Source: an uncultured Planctomycetales bacterium (GTDB taxonomy: Bacteria; Planctomycetota; Planctomycetia; Isosphaerales; Isosphaeraceae). From it: DNA of 45,633 nucleotides. A program made the position numbers and the translations under genes. Positions within the stretch are counted from its first letter, which is position 1, and each line of letters starts with the position of its first letter. The stretch is from the NCBI GenBank assembly GCA_903926465.1, contig CAIYJE010000005.1, forward strand, positions 1 to 45,633. The letters run 5' to 3'. The notes below the pieces were generated by a model. It did no database searches. It was given only the letters and a program-made list of their open reading frames with translations, and was not told the origin of the DNA. This document shows positions 24,156 through 33,326 of this stretch, piece after piece.

Positions 24156-25726
24156 CCACTCGCAACTTCCTTCGATTCAAAACCTGGGGCAGGCACCCCG
24201 CAGACTCGGAGCCAGTCCCGGTTTTGCGATCGGCTCTTCTGTCGCTGGCCTTGCTGGCAGCGCCAGTTCAGGCAGCAGCACCGCCGCAAGACGCAACGGC
24301 CACCGGACGACCGGCCGAACCTCCAACCGAAATCACGCTGAGGCCGGCCGGTGAGCCGGTACCCGCCCTCAAGTATCGCCTGGTCCCGGAACGCAAGGAC
24401 CAGGTGCGTGGCAACGCCGCCCTGTTCTATCATCGTGCCATCCAGATGCTGATCCAAGACCGCGGTAGCCGCGCGGCCGAAGATCAGCGTGTGCCAGGGC
24501 AGAAGCTCATCGCCATCGATGAGCAAGTGGCCAACTGGGCCAGTAAACCACTGGGCGAACTCCCACGTGAGGAAGCCAAAGAGCTGATTGCCAACCGGTT
24601 CAACCAGGTTCTGAGCGAGGTGGACCTGGGGGCCAGCCGCGCCACGTGCGACTGGGAGTTTGACCAGCGCACCGAGGGGATTGCCATGCTACTCCCCGAG
24701 ATCCAGGAAATGCGGTCCCTGGCCCGACTGGTGGCCGTGAAGGCCCGCCTGGCCATTCTTGAAGGCCAGACTGTCGAGGCCATGCACTGGATCGAGACCG
24801 GCCTGACGATGGGCCGGCACGTGTCCCAGGGCCCCACTCTGATCCAGTCTCTGGTCGGCATTGCCATTGATAGCGTGATGAGCCAGTGCCTGCTCGACTT
24901 GATCCAGGCCCCCGGCACCCCCAGTTTGTACTGGGCCTTGGCCGACCGGCCTCGCCCGTTCATCGATCCCCGCTATCCGTTTGAAGGAGAACGGTACCTG
25001 CTCGAAAAGGAACTCCCCGAACTCAAGGACCTGGCCAGCCATGTCTGGAGCGCCGATGAGGCACGCCGGTTCGCGGATGAACTTCAACGCAAACTGTACG
25101 CGCTCAGTTCGGACCAGGCGACCATCGCCAAGGGTGCCGCTGAAGACACATTCAGCTTCGGCCGCCGGCTGGGAATTGCCGCCATGTCTGCCAAGCTCTA
25201 CCCGGAAGCCAAGAAGTCACTCCTCGCGCAGGGCTGGGCTGAAGAGAAGATCAAAGCCATGCCGGTCATCCAGGTCGCCTGCCTGCATACCATTCTTGAG
25301 TACCAGAAGCTGCGTGACGATACCTATAAATGGCTCAACCTTCCGTACCCCCAGTCGTACGACAAGATCGACCAGGCGATGCAGGCCACCATGGCCAACA
25401 AGCTGAAAAATCCACTCCTGACCATGTTCAGCCTGCTGACTCCGGCCCTGAACTCGGCAAGGATGGCGTTCCTGAGGCTCGATCGCCAGTTCGACGCGCT
25501 GCAAGCGATGGAAGCCATTCGGCTGTACGCACACAGCCACCATGGTACGCTGCCACCTAGCCTGGAGGCGATCACCGAGGTCCCGGTGCCCATGGATCCA
25601 GCCACCGGCAAACCGTTTGAGTACCAGGTAACGGGAGAGACCGCCACACTCACGTCACCCGTTCCACCAGGCGGCCCAGACCACCCCAGCTTGAAGATCA
25701 ATTACCGGCTCACCCTGGCGAAATAA
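24152..25726 (+). CDS. Exported protein of unknown function
   Basis: A 524-residue protein, translated from a GTG that overlaps the previous stop (GTGA) with GGAG 7 nt before it. A signal peptide is visible at residues 26-43 ([18 protein letters not shown]), but the 25 residues before it are unusual and are encoded by a 53-bp dispersed repeat (24174-24226). A TTG at 24224 directly before the signal peptide is an alternative start without an RBS. The body is largely helical (residues 80-430). The C-terminal 80 residues ([20 protein letters not shown], then [14 protein letters not shown]) resemble the minor-pseudopilin/DUF1559-like tail common in planctomycete exported proteins. Its place after the sigma/membrane-protein pair suggests that it belongs to that regulatory unit. 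Confidence 0.7.
   Translation: MTTRNFLRFKTWGRHPADSEPVPVLRSALLSLALLAAPVQAAAPPQDATATGRPAEPPTEITLRPAGEPVPALKYRLVPERKDQVRGNAALFYHRAIQMLIQDRGSRAAEDQRVPGQKLIAIDEQVANWASKPLGELPREEAKELIANRFNQVLSEVDLGASRATCDWEFDQRTEGIAMLLPEIQEMRSLARLVAVKARLAILEGQTVEAMHWIETGLTMGRHVSQGPTLIQSLVGIAIDSVMSQCLLDLIQAPGTPSLYWALADRPRPFIDPRYPFEGERYLLEKELPELKDLASHVWSADEARRFADELQRKLYALSSDQATIAKGAAEDTFSFGRRLGIAAMSAKLYPEAKKSLLAQGWAEEKIKAMPVIQVACLHTILEYQKLRDDTYKWLNLPYPQSYDKIDQAMQATMANKLKNPLLTMFSLLTPALNSARMAFLRLDRQFDALQAMEAIRLYAHSHHGTLPPSLEAITEVPVPMDPATGKPFEYQVTGETATLTSPVPPGGPDHPSLKINYRLTLAK
24174..24226 (+). repeat. 53-bp dispersed repeat, copy 1
   Basis: GATTCAAAACCTGGGGC at the left and ACTCGGAGCCAGTCCC plus GGTTTTG at the right. 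The last 25 bp are identical to 25788-25812 and the full 53 bp differ at about 8 positions. The ends can pair (CAAAACC with GGTTTTG, then GGG with CCC), so it is a REP-like hairpin. This copy lies inside the coding sequence of the 524-residue protein. Confidence 0.65.
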
Positions 25727-25759
25727 ACACCCGTCCATTCTCTTTTCCCCTTGAACATG

Positions 25760-25812
25760 GATTCCAAACCTGGGACCGGCGCCTCAAAGACTCGGAGCCA
25801 GTCCCGGTTTTG
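25760..25812 (+). repeat. 53-bp dispersed repeat, copy 2
   Basis: The same length and order of blocks as 24174-24226 (CCAAACCTGGGAC ... GTCCCGGTTTTG). It lies in the 110-bp gap between the two exported-protein genes, ending 24 bp before the next ATG and clear of its RBS. Confidence 0.65.
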
Positions 25813-25836
25813 TCTCACGCTTCCGGAGATTTCTCG

Positions 25837-27363
25837 ATGCTGTTCTCGCTGCCTTTCCTGTTCGCACTCGGCCTGCCCGCCCAGGCACAGGCCCCGGCCG
25901 ATCCGGCTACGGTCATTGCCCCGTTCGTGGGCGAAGAGGTTGCCGCACTGGTCCATGCCGACCTCACCAAGCTGGACTTCGTGGCCACGGTCAAGCGACT
26001 GGCTGGCCCGTTTGCCACCGAGAAAGATTTTGCCCAAGGCCTGACCACCGCCAGCGGCGTGCTGGACTCGCTCAAAAAAGCTGGCGCTCAGAACGTCTTT
26101 GTGATGGTCGATCCCACGGAATTTCCGAACATTCCCTTGTTCGTGTTTACCGTCAAGCCTGGGACGGATCCCAAGCTGCTCCAGGCCCTGCTGGCAGGCA
26201 TGCTGCCACAACAGGGGCCCACACCCACCGCCGTGGAAGTGATCGGGAACCTTGTGGTGGGCGGCTCACCCGAAGTGGTGGGCTTTGCTCGTACCGGGAA
26301 GTATCCCCCGCGGGCCGACTTGGCGGCCGCCTTTACCGCGTCCGGCAACTCGCCGGCCCAGATCCTCATCATCCCCAGCTCCGTTCAGCGCAAGGCGTTG
26401 GAAGAGAGCTTTCCCACCCTGCCACCCCAGCTCGGCGGCGGCCCTATCACCACCCTGACCCAGGGTATGAGCTGGGGCTCATTGTTCCTGTCCACCGGTG
26501 CCGAGCCTAGCCTCAAACTTCTGATCCAGGGCACAGACGCTGCCACGGCCGGCCAGCTCACCAAACTCACCAGCGCTTTCAAAGCACTGGCCATTGAACA
26601 GGCCAAAAAAGAGCCGCTCGCGGCTCCCCTCGCTGCCGTGTTTGAAAAGGTTGCCCCCCAGCAGCAAGGGGACCAGGTGGTGATGGAGATGAGCCCACGC
26701 CTGATGGGCGATATGCTCATTCCACCCGTGCAGGCCGCGCGCGAAGCCGCCCGACGCTCTCAGTGCGTCAATAACCTCAAGCAGATCGGCCTGGCCATGC
26801 ACAACCACGCTGCCACCTACGGAGACCGTTTTCCACCGGCCGCCATCGCCAGCAAAGAGGGCAAGCCACTGCTAAGCTGGCGGGTGAAGATCTTGCCCTA
26901 TCTTGAGCAGCAACCACTCTACAGCCAGTTCCACCTCGATGAACCCTGGGATAGTGAGCACAACAAGACCCTGATCGGCAAGATGCCGGCCATGTACGCT
27001 TGCCCCAGCGGCAAACTGGAATCGACTCTAGGCAAAACCCCCTACCTGGCCCCGCGCGGCAAGAACACCATTGTGACCGGTGCGCAAGGGGTGAGGCTCC
27101 AGGAAATTACCGACGGCACCTCGAACACGATCATGGTGGCCGAGGCCGGTGATGATGCGGCCGTGATCTGGACCAAGCCCGACGACTGGGAGATTGGCGA
27201 GACCGTGGATTTCAAGCCGCTGATGGGGCACCACCCCAAGGGTTCTAACTTCCTGTTCGCCGATGGCTCGGTGCGGTTCATCGTCGAAACCATCAAGCCC
27301 GCCGTCTTGAAGGCCCTGCTCACCCGCGATGGCGGTGAAGTCATCAACGCCAACGATTTCTGA
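25837..27363 (+). CDS. DUF1559 (SBP_bac_10) protein with a non-pilin N-terminus
   Basis: A 508-residue exported protein. ATG 25837 with CGGAG upstream is followed by a signal peptide ([19 protein letters not shown]). Residues 20-280 form a domain I do not recognise. From about residue 285 the DUF1559 pattern begins ([20 protein letters not shown], then QIGLAMHNH), and it ends with [13 protein letters not shown], which is the H-x9-DG motif of planctomycete pseudopilin-like proteins. Most DUF1559 proteins start with a prepilin GFTLIELLVVI helix directly before that QAAREAARR block; here the helix is replaced by a folded domain behind a Sec signal. DUF1559 function is unknown. Confidence 0.85.
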   Translation: MLFSLPFLFALGLPAQAQAPADPATVIAPFVGEEVAALVHADLTKLDFVATVKRLAGPFATEKDFAQGLTTASGVLDSLKKAGAQNVFVMVDPTEFPNIPLFVFTVKPGTDPKLLQALLAGMLPQQGPTPTAVEVIGNLVVGGSPEVVGFARTGKYPPRADLAAAFTASGNSPAQILIIPSSVQRKALEESFPTLPPQLGGGPITTLTQGMSWGSLFLSTGAEPSLKLLIQGTDAATAGQLTKLTSAFKALAIEQAKKEPLAAPLAAVFEKVAPQQQGDQVVMEMSPRLMGDMLIPPVQAAREAARRSQCVNNLKQIGLAMHNHAATYGDRFPPAAIASKEGKPLLSWRVKILPYLEQQPLYSQFHLDEPWDSEHNKTLIGKMPAMYACPSGKLESTLGKTPYLAPRGKNTIVTGAQGVRLQEITDGTSNTIMVAEAGDDAAVIWTKPDDWEIGETVDFKPLMGHHPKGSNFLFADGSVRFIVETIKPAVLKALLTRDGGEVINANDF

Positions 27364-27416
27364 GCTGGGTGCTGTTATCGAACCTGGTTTGATCGCTACA
27401 CAAGCCGCCGGTCACG

Positions 27417-27443
27417 GGCGGACCCTCTCTCCCAGGGTCCGCC
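27417..27443. terminator. Strong hairpin between convergent genes
   Basis: GGCGGACCCT and AGGGTCCGCC form a perfect 10-bp stem with a 7-nt loop, 54 bp after the DUF1559 stop. There is no T-run on either strand, so it may stop transcription weakly or protect the 3' end. Confidence 0.4.
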
Positions 27444-27491
27444 GGAATCGGCGGGTGTGGTATTTGGTCAGGAAATTCCCGGGCTTATTCG

Positions 27492-27539
27492 GTCCATTCC
27501 GTCCATTGGATCTTCAAAACACGCTGGTCAGGAATGGAC
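27492..27539. repeat. GTCCATTC/GAATGGAC inverted short repeat
   Basis: GTCCATTCCGTCCATTGG starts at 27492 and GGAATGGAC occupies 27531-27539. It is the same motif as at 6475-6492 and 22050-22082. Confidence 0.4.
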
Positions 27540-27770
27540 AAGAAAGAAACCGCCAGTCGGATCAAAGAGTATTCACGAACCCGGGCAGGCAGTTTTAAGC
27601 CACCCATTGCTGACGCTTGGAACGCTACGATGGTTAACGCTTATTCTCCGCACCCCAAGCGAAGATTAGCCAATCTAATCTCCGCAACGGGCTGATCCTT
27701 ATGGACCCAATGGACGGTAGGTACCAGCCTGGATTCGACTGAGTCGTTTCCGTGGCTTTCCTGATCTTCT

Positions 27771-29195
27771 TCACTTGGCGGCAGTGGCTGGCGGTGCCGG
27801 TGGCGTGTAACCAGGTGCCGCAATAATCGTGCGCAGGGGCTTCCCTTCGGCCAGGTCCCACACAATCACCGCGCCGTCCCAGCCGCCCGAGGCTGCAGTC
27901 TTGCCATCGGGGCTCACCGCCACGCTGTAGACCCAGTCGGCATGCCCAGACAGGGTCTTGGCCACCTTGCTGTCGGCCGCCGTGATCACCTTGACGGTCT
28001 TATCGCTACAGCAGGCCAGCACGCTCGCACCGTCGGGTGTGAACCGGAGCTGAAACACAATGCCGCCGGTACCGGCCTCACGCACCTGCTTGCCGTCTTC
28101 GTCGGGGTTCCACCAGCGCAGCTTGTTGTCGGCACCACCGGAAACCACCGACTTGCTGTCTGGCATCCAGCCCACGGCGTACACAATTTCGCCATGGCCG
28201 GGGAACGTAACCAGCGACTCCTTCTTCTCAACGTCAAACACCTTGCTCGTCTTGTCTCGGCTGGCCGAGGCCAGCCGCTTACCGTCGGGGCTGAACGCCA
28301 GGTCGAAAATCCAGTCGGCGTGGTCTTCAATCGTCGCGTAGGGCTCGCCCGTCTCCACCTTCAAAATCCGGATCGTGCGGTCGGCACCGGCGCAGGCCAC
28401 AAGCTGACTATCGGGGCTGAAAGCCACGGCATAAATCACGTCGTTGGATTCCGCCAGATCTCGCGCGGGCTTACCGCCACCGTCAGGCTCGGCAAGCCAT
28501 AACTGCGCCTTGCCGAACTGGCCGGGATCTCCACTAGCCGTAGCAATCCACTTGCCGTCTGGGCTGTACACCACGTCATAAACCCGCTCACTCAGGCCGC
28601 GCAGCCGCCGCCCAAGCACACCGTCATCCTTCTTCCAGAAGTTGATCTCATGATAGCCAGATGTGGCGATCTGATTGTTATCCAGGCTGAACGCCACGGC
28701 CGTGATGGGCACCACCAGCGGGTACTTCTCTGGCACCTCCACCACCATCTGCTTGTGCAAGAGCGCCGTCCAGTCTTCGGTCTGGTCGGTACCGTCATAC
28801 ACGGCCCCTTCCTTGACCCACCGGGTTAGCAACTCCAGCGATTCAGGCTTCATCGGGGCTTGCTTGTACGGCATCCGCGGTTCGGCGTCTGGCTGGCAGA
28901 TATCCAGCAGGTAGCTCTCTTCCACGTTACTGGGAGTTACGGCCGCGCCGTTGGGCCCACCCTTGGCCAGTGCCTTGAAGTTCGTCATGGCGTACTTGCC
29001 GTCAGACTTGCGGGCATTGTGGCAGGCAATGCAATTCTGCACGAGCAGCGGTGCCACGTCTTTCATGAAGCTCAACGGCGGGCTGGCCGGTGTTGGCACC
29101 GGTGCCGCCGGCGCGGGATCTTGGGCCACGCAGATCGGTTGCCCGGGGGCAACCGTGAGCAAACTCAGGGCGAGCACAGCAAGGAAGCGAGACAT
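27771..29195 (-). CDS. Cytochrome c-like and WD40-repeat exported protein
   Basis: A 474-residue protein. After a signal peptide (MSRFLAVLALSLLTVAPGQP) comes a planctomycete-type cytochrome c domain with the haem-binding CIACH (Cys55, Cys58, His59) and possible Met ligands in PRMPYKQAPM. Residues about 160-460 hold six to seven WD40 repeats (for example YDVVYSPDGKWIATASGD, FDLAFSPDGKRLASASRD, YSVAVSPDGKTAASGGWDG) that make a beta-propeller. Haem attachment implies a periplasmic location. The ATG at 29195 begins the signal peptide; AGGAA is 7-8 nt upstream. The PPC-domain gene is 170 bp upstream on the same strand, a pairing that is common in planctomycetes. The enzymatic role, if any, is unknown. 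Confidence 0.85.
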   Translation of the reverse strand: MSRFLAVLALSLLTVAPGQPICVAQDPAPAAPVPTPASPPLSFMKDVAPLLVQNCIACHNARKSDGKYAMTNFKALAKGGPNGAAVTPSNVEESYLLDICQPDAEPRMPYKQAPMKPESLELLTRWVKEGAVYDGTDQTEDWTALLHKQMVVEVPEKYPLVVPITAVAFSLDNNQIATSGYHEINFWKKDDGVLGRRLRGLSERVYDVVYSPDGKWIATASGDPGQFGKAQLWLAEPDGGGKPARDLAESNDVIYAVAFSPDSQLVACAGADRTIRILKVETGEPYATIEDHADWIFDLAFSPDGKRLASASRDKTSKVFDVEKKESLVTFPGHGEIVYAVGWMPDSKSVVSGGADNKLRWWNPDEDGKQVREAGTGGIVFQLRFTPDGASVLACCSDKTVKVITAADSKVAKTLSGHADWVYSVAVSPDGKTAASGGWDGAVIVWDLAEGKPLRTIIAAPGYTPPAPPATAAK

Positions 29196-29365
29196 GGGGA
29201 AGGTTCCTGGCAAGAAGAGCACGCGCTGGATAGGCAAGCCATCGTGTGTGGAGTTGTGCGGAACGGATCGGTGTGGGTCGTGGTAGTGATTGGGAATTTC
29301 ATCACACGGGACAGACATCATTTAGACCTGCAGCCGGTCCCGGTGTGGCAAGACCGCTTGGTGGA

Positions 29366-31750
29366 TCACTTGGGAACCACAACCTTGGAGGGGAGCGGCA
29401 TCGGTGGCAGATTGTAATCTTTGTCGGCCAGCTTGAAGGTGGCCACGGCAAGCTGGGCACTGGTTTCGGCGGCGGCGGCGTTCGCCTCGGCCACCACTTT
29501 GAGCACAAATTCGGCCATCTCGGGAGCCAGGGTCACCGGTTCCGCTTTCAGGCCGGCCGGCAAGCCGTTGATTTGCAGGGTCAGCGGCAGGTTGAAGCCG
29601 GCCCGGCGGACCACCTTCCCCTTCACCTCGATCGTTTCGCCAGGCTTGATCTCCAGCTTGGGTGTGGCCAGCTCGACCCCCACCGGGCGGACCACGTTCA
29701 GCGTGACCACCGGCACCCCGAAGACCTGGTCTTTGTCTTGGAACTTCCCCTTGGCCGTGAAGCCCAGAGTGACCGGGCCCACTGCAGCCTCGGCGGCAAT
29801 ATTCACTGCCACGGCCCCTTCGGCTGCCTCGGCGGCAATTTTCACTTCGGGCACGGCAATACCGGGCGGCAGCGGCAGCGGTTGCACCGTCAGCTCCCCC
29901 TTGGCCGGGTCGCCCGTGCGGGCCACCTTCAAGGGCACACTGGCCGGGTAACCATGCACCGCCTCGATGGTATCGGTGGGCGATTCCAGGGTGATGATTC
30001 GTGGCTGGGCCGGGGCCGCCGCCAGGCCGAACTGGGACACGCTGTTCAAAGGCACATTGGCCGGCGCTGCCCCCTGTTGCGCAAAGACCACCACCTTCGT
30101 GCCGTGCGACTTGATCGAGCCGCCAGCCTCTGGGCTGACCCCTTGAAGATCAAGCACCACCGGTCCGAACGCCGCGTCGGCCGCGGCGGAAAGGCTGATT
30201 GCCCCAACAGGCTGCCCGTCAGAGACCTGACCAGCCCGCGCCAAGAGACCGGCCGGAAGGTTGGCAACGTTCAAGGTCAAGGGGCCGTTATACCCCTGAC
30301 GAACCACCGCCACCGGCACGGTCACGGTTCCCCCCTTGGGAATGCTCACCTGGGGGTCGCCGGCAAGCTGAACGTGGAACGTGGGGGCCGCCGGGCGAAC
30401 CTCGATCCGGTACGGATAGCCCAGACCCCCGTGCTTGGCCACATCGCGAATGACCAGGGCCAGCTCGGTCACGCCGCCGGGCACGGTCACATCCACCGAA
30501 GGGTCAGCCGAGGTGGTGTTGATCGGCTTGCGAGGCTGGTCAGGCAGCCCACCCGCGGGCACCGCCGTATCATCGCCCGTGGCAATCGACTGGTTATTGG
30601 CCGCGTTCAGGACCGCCAGCGAGCCGTCCATCTCCGAATACAGGTCGGCCGCGTGCACCTGAATGCGCACCACCTGGCCAGGGGTCACCGCCAGCAAAAA
30701 CCGATCTTCATCTCCAGGGGCGTCCAGCCGGCCGTTGAAGATGACCGGAGCCACCCCGCGCACCGGCGGTGCGGCCGGATCGGCCGGTTCACGCAGCTCG
30801 GGAAGATCCGAAACCTCAAGCGGCCCAGGCAACTCCACGTCATAAACCGGGTCGGTGGGGCTGGCCAGCCCCAGCATGTGATTGGTGATCCGGGGTCGGA
30901 CGGTCAGCGGCCCTGGCGAACTGGTTAGCCGTTCAGCGCCCACCGCCACCTCGGTTCCGGCCAGCAAGGTCCCGCCCCGGAACTCAAACCCAACCGTTTC
31001 CCCCTTGCGGCCACCCTGGGGATAGATCTCCGCCACAGCCGGCAGGCTCCCCATAGTCAGGCGGTACGACGCCCGACCACCGCCCGTGTACTTGGAGTCT
31101 GAAAACTCGACCACATACTCGCCATCTTCGGGCAGTTCCACAATCAACCGGGCATCCGTGAACAGCCCAGCCGTATCATCCACCGAGGCAATGAACTTGC
31201 GCCCCACCGTGTTGAGCCGGATCTGGGGATCAATGCCCGACCCAATTCGTGAGCACCAGGCCTCCAGGAGCAGCTTCTGCCCCTTGACGCCGGTGAACTT
31301 GTAAAAATCCACATCCGCGCCGGCAAGCTGGCCTTCAATCACGCCCGGCAGGGCCACGGCTTGGGCCTGCTCAAAGGTGTTATTGGGCTCAACCTCGGCC
31401 ACATTGGGCACCTGGCCAAGCGCCAGCAAGAACGGGTTCGAAATCCCGTCATCGGTCTGGATTCGGACCGGATACACCCCAAGCGCCACCCCGGCCGGCA
31501 CCGTGAGCTTGGGCTTCCAGGTTTTGCCGTCCTCACTGGGCTTCTCGGGCGGCTCCACATTCACAGGAATAGGTGCAACCAGGCGCGGGTTGGCACCCAG
31601 ATTCGCGCCCTGGAAGTCCACCATGGTGGCCACGCCACGGGGTAGACCGGCCGGGCTGATGTTGCCAATCGACGGGGTATCGGCCCGCAGAGCGCCGGCC
31701 AGACCAAGAACCAAACCAAAAGACGCGAGGGGGAATAGACGAACGACCAT
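29366..31750 (-). CDS. Large exported PPC-domain protein
   Basis: A 794-residue protein with signal peptide (LFPLASFGLVLGLAGALRA). It begins with an IPT/TIG-like strand segment (PSIGNISPAGLPRGVATMV). Around residues 115-230 is a bacterial pre-peptidase C-terminal (PPC) domain: EVEPNNTFEQAQAVALPGVI, DVDFYKFTGVKGQKLLLE and a closing YRLTMG. A second PPC-like region follows (DEDRFLLAVTPGQVVRI). The C-terminal 300 residues form repeated Ig-like domains with many Pro-Ala-Gly turns. No catalytic motif is seen, so it is likely a structural or binding protein of the cell surface. It heads the two-gene unit with the cytochrome-WD40 protein. GAGGGA is found about 10 nt before the ATG. Confidence 0.82.
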   Translation of the reverse strand: MVVRLFPLASFGLVLGLAGALRADTPSIGNISPAGLPRGVATMVDFQGANLGANPRLVAPIPVNVEPPEKPSEDGKTWKPKLTVPAGVALGVYPVRIQTDDGISNPFLLALGQVPNVAEVEPNNTFEQAQAVALPGVIEGQLAGADVDFYKFTGVKGQKLLLEAWCSRIGSGIDPQIRLNTVGRKFIASVDDTAGLFTDARLIVELPEDGEYVVEFSDSKYTGGGRASYRLTMGSLPAVAEIYPQGGRKGETVGFEFRGGTLLAGTEVAVGAERLTSSPGPLTVRPRITNHMLGLASPTDPVYDVELPGPLEVSDLPELREPADPAAPPVRGVAPVIFNGRLDAPGDEDRFLLAVTPGQVVRIQVHAADLYSEMDGSLAVLNAANNQSIATGDDTAVPAGGLPDQPRKPINTTSADPSVDVTVPGGVTELALVIRDVAKHGGLGYPYRIEVRPAAPTFHVQLAGDPQVSIPKGGTVTVPVAVVRQGYNGPLTLNVANLPAGLLARAGQVSDGQPVGAISLSAAADAAFGPVVLDLQGVSPEAGGSIKSHGTKVVVFAQQGAAPANVPLNSVSQFGLAAAPAQPRIITLESPTDTIEAVHGYPASVPLKVARTGDPAKGELTVQPLPLPPGIAVPEVKIAAEAAEGAVAVNIAAEAAVGPVTLGFTAKGKFQDKDQVFGVPVVTLNVVRPVGVELATPKLEIKPGETIEVKGKVVRRAGFNLPLTLQINGLPAGLKAEPVTLAPEMAEFVLKVVAEANAAAAETSAQLAVATFKLADKDYNLPPMPLPSKVVVPK

Positions 31751-32290
31751 GGCGGGGGTCCCTCGGCGTGGGCGGGTGGGAGAGGAACAAACGCGAAAGG
31801 CGGGAATGAACCAGGGCGGTGGTACCGGTCCAGACTCATCCAGTCTAGCACTTCGGCACTCTAACCACCGTGCCCGCCCGTCCTGAGAATGTCAAGCCTT
31901 TGCGGGTTGGGTGAAGCGTAGGGGAGACAACGAGACGGCTTTGCACCTTGTTGAGATCGGCTTCATGGAAGAACGGCCGACCCTGCCGCAGTCGCTGCGG
32001 CAAAGTCGACCGGTCTGGCGTGTACCACGCCCTCCCAAGGTCTCAATGAATTGGTCAAAAATGGACGGTACGTTAGCATTCAGTCGAATTCCGTAAAACC
32101 TTGGGGACGGATTGTCTGAAGCCCTGACGGGGCGATTCAATGGAACTTGAACCGCCCTGGGAGGGCATAGATTTTTTCGCGGGCGACCTTAACCCAGCCC
32201 GGTGGGCTGGGCTGTCATGAAACAGGCTTTCAGCCCTCAAAACCGAGACCTTTTCCTTGATTCACCGAATTTGGCTGAATGGTTACGACG
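31751..32290. other. 540-bp gap with multi-hairpin element
   Basis: No credible gene is seen. The right half holds a series of short hairpins (32121-32240). The left part should contain the promoter for the PPC-domain gene: TAGACT on the minus strand near 31844-31849 is a weak -10 candidate. Confidence 0.4.
32121..32240. repeat. Multi-hairpin intergenic element
   Basis: Four small stems follow each other: GCCC-TGAC-GGGC at 32121-32133, GCCCT-GGG-AGGGC at 32154-32166, CCAGCCC-GGT-GGGCTGG at 32194-32210, and GGCT-TTC-AGCC near 32224-32234. The pattern of GC-rich hairpins with AT-rich joints (TAGATTTTTTCG, TCATGAAACAG) resembles dispersed hairpin clusters common in planctomycete and verrucomicrobial genomes. 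I see only one copy in this window. Confidence 0.5.
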
Positions 32291-32914
32291 TTACTTGCTG
32301 AGATCTTTGAGCCTGAGATTGCGGTACTCGTGTACGCCATCTTCGGCCTGGAGGCCAAGATAGCCCAGCTTCAGGGCATCTGCGGTGTCGGTGGTGGAAA
32401 CCAGCTCGCCGTTCAAACGGACTTCAATTCTGGGCCCGACAATCTTGATGTCGTATTCGTTCCACTCACCGTCAGGCTTGAGAGCCTTCTGCGTCAATTC
32501 CACGTTCAGATCATTCTTGCAGTTGAAGATCATGGCCATCCGGCGCGTGTTCTCGACCTGCACCTCATACTTTTGATCTGGCCAGTCTTTGCCTTCAATG
32601 CCCGCCCGCAGAAAGACGCCACTATCTTGCTTGGGTTTCATGAAACGGAATTCCAGGTGCAGCAGGAAGTCCCCGTATTTCTTGTCGCTCCTGAGCCAAC
32701 CGTGCCCCTCGTGGTGCTTTATCACGCCGTCTTCCACCACAAACTTGGCGCCGTTCATTAAATGCCAGCCATTCAGGGTCTTGCCATCGAACAGACTGAC
32801 AAACTCCTCTTCAGCCTTGTCCACGCCCCAAGACACCGTAGGCACGCCCCAAAGCCACAACCCGGCAACGGCAACAGCCGCAAGACTTTGGGTAACAGTA
32901 CGCTTGTGAACCAT
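32291..32914 (-). CDS. DUF1080 (3-keto-disaccharide hydrolase-type) exported protein
   Basis: A 207-residue protein with a signal peptide (LAAVAVAGLWLWGVPTVSWG) and one concanavalin-like DUF1080 domain: FVSLFDGKTLNGWH at the start, then YGDFLLHLEFRF, DSGVFLRAG, YEVQVENTRR, and a closing LGLQAEDGVHEYRNLRLKDL. The family includes 3-keto-glycoside hydrolases, but many members have no tested activity. GAGGTGAAGC precedes the ATG, and a small hairpin (GTTGATC/GATCAAC, 32932-32951) lies just upstream. It is not clearly linked to other sugar genes here; the ABC importer is 3 kb away on the other strand. Confidence 0.87.
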   Translation of the reverse strand: MVHKRTVTQSLAAVAVAGLWLWGVPTVSWGVDKAEEEFVSLFDGKTLNGWHLMNGAKFVVEDGVIKHHEGHGWLRSDKKYGDFLLHLEFRFMKPKQDSGVFLRAGIEGKDWPDQKYEVQVENTRRMAMIFNCKNDLNVELTQKALKPDGEWNEYDIKIVGPRIEVRLNGELVSTTDTADALKLGYLGLQAEDGVHEYRNLRLKDLSK

Positions 32915-33326
32915 GCTTCACCTCGGGAGAGGTTGATCTTTTCCGATCAACGGAGATTCCCCAATGACGGATGAGCTTGACCGATCTGGTCACACGCCGC
33001 GTCACCCATCAACAGGATTCAAGCAGGCTGGATCGGTCCGGTCAACATTCCGCCGGTTCGGAACCTGGCTCCATTTCTCGGCCGCCCCCACTCGGGTGTC
33101 ACTCATGGCCTCGACCGATGGCGGCCGGTGGAAACTTCACTCAGGAAAGGCTTCAGAATGGATTGGTCCGGGGGGGGGAGGAGTGGCAGAGATCCTGGAG
33201 CATGACGGGCGATCCAAGCGCCTGGTCTTGTGAAGGTGGGGCGTTGCCAAGACGCTGCCGTCGCTCTCGGGAATCGTAGTAAACTGGGGGCCAGGCATTT
33301 CCTTAGAAGAAACGAGGTTTACCGGT
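32915..33326. other. 412-bp divergent gap
   Basis: No gene is called. It has a hairpin at 32932-32951 beside the DUF1080 start, a run of nine G at 33170-33178, and a short frame of about 90 codons whose sequence looks random. It should hold the promoters for DUF1080 (minus) and the interrupted AlbA_2 gene (plus). Confidence 0.35.

Larger units (their letters stand above)
27364..27770. other. 407-bp convergent gap with hairpin and short repeats
   Basis: This lies between the DUF1559 stop and the stop of the cytochrome-WD40 gene. No gene is seen. It has a strong hairpin at 27417-27443 and a GTCCATTCC / GGAATGGAC inverted pair at 27492-27539. Confidence 0.45.

Noticed and set aside
29246-30928. 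560-codon plus-strand frame opposite the PPC-domain gene
   Set aside because: His/Arg/Gly-rich shadow of the real minus-strand gene, which has a signal peptide and recognisable domains.
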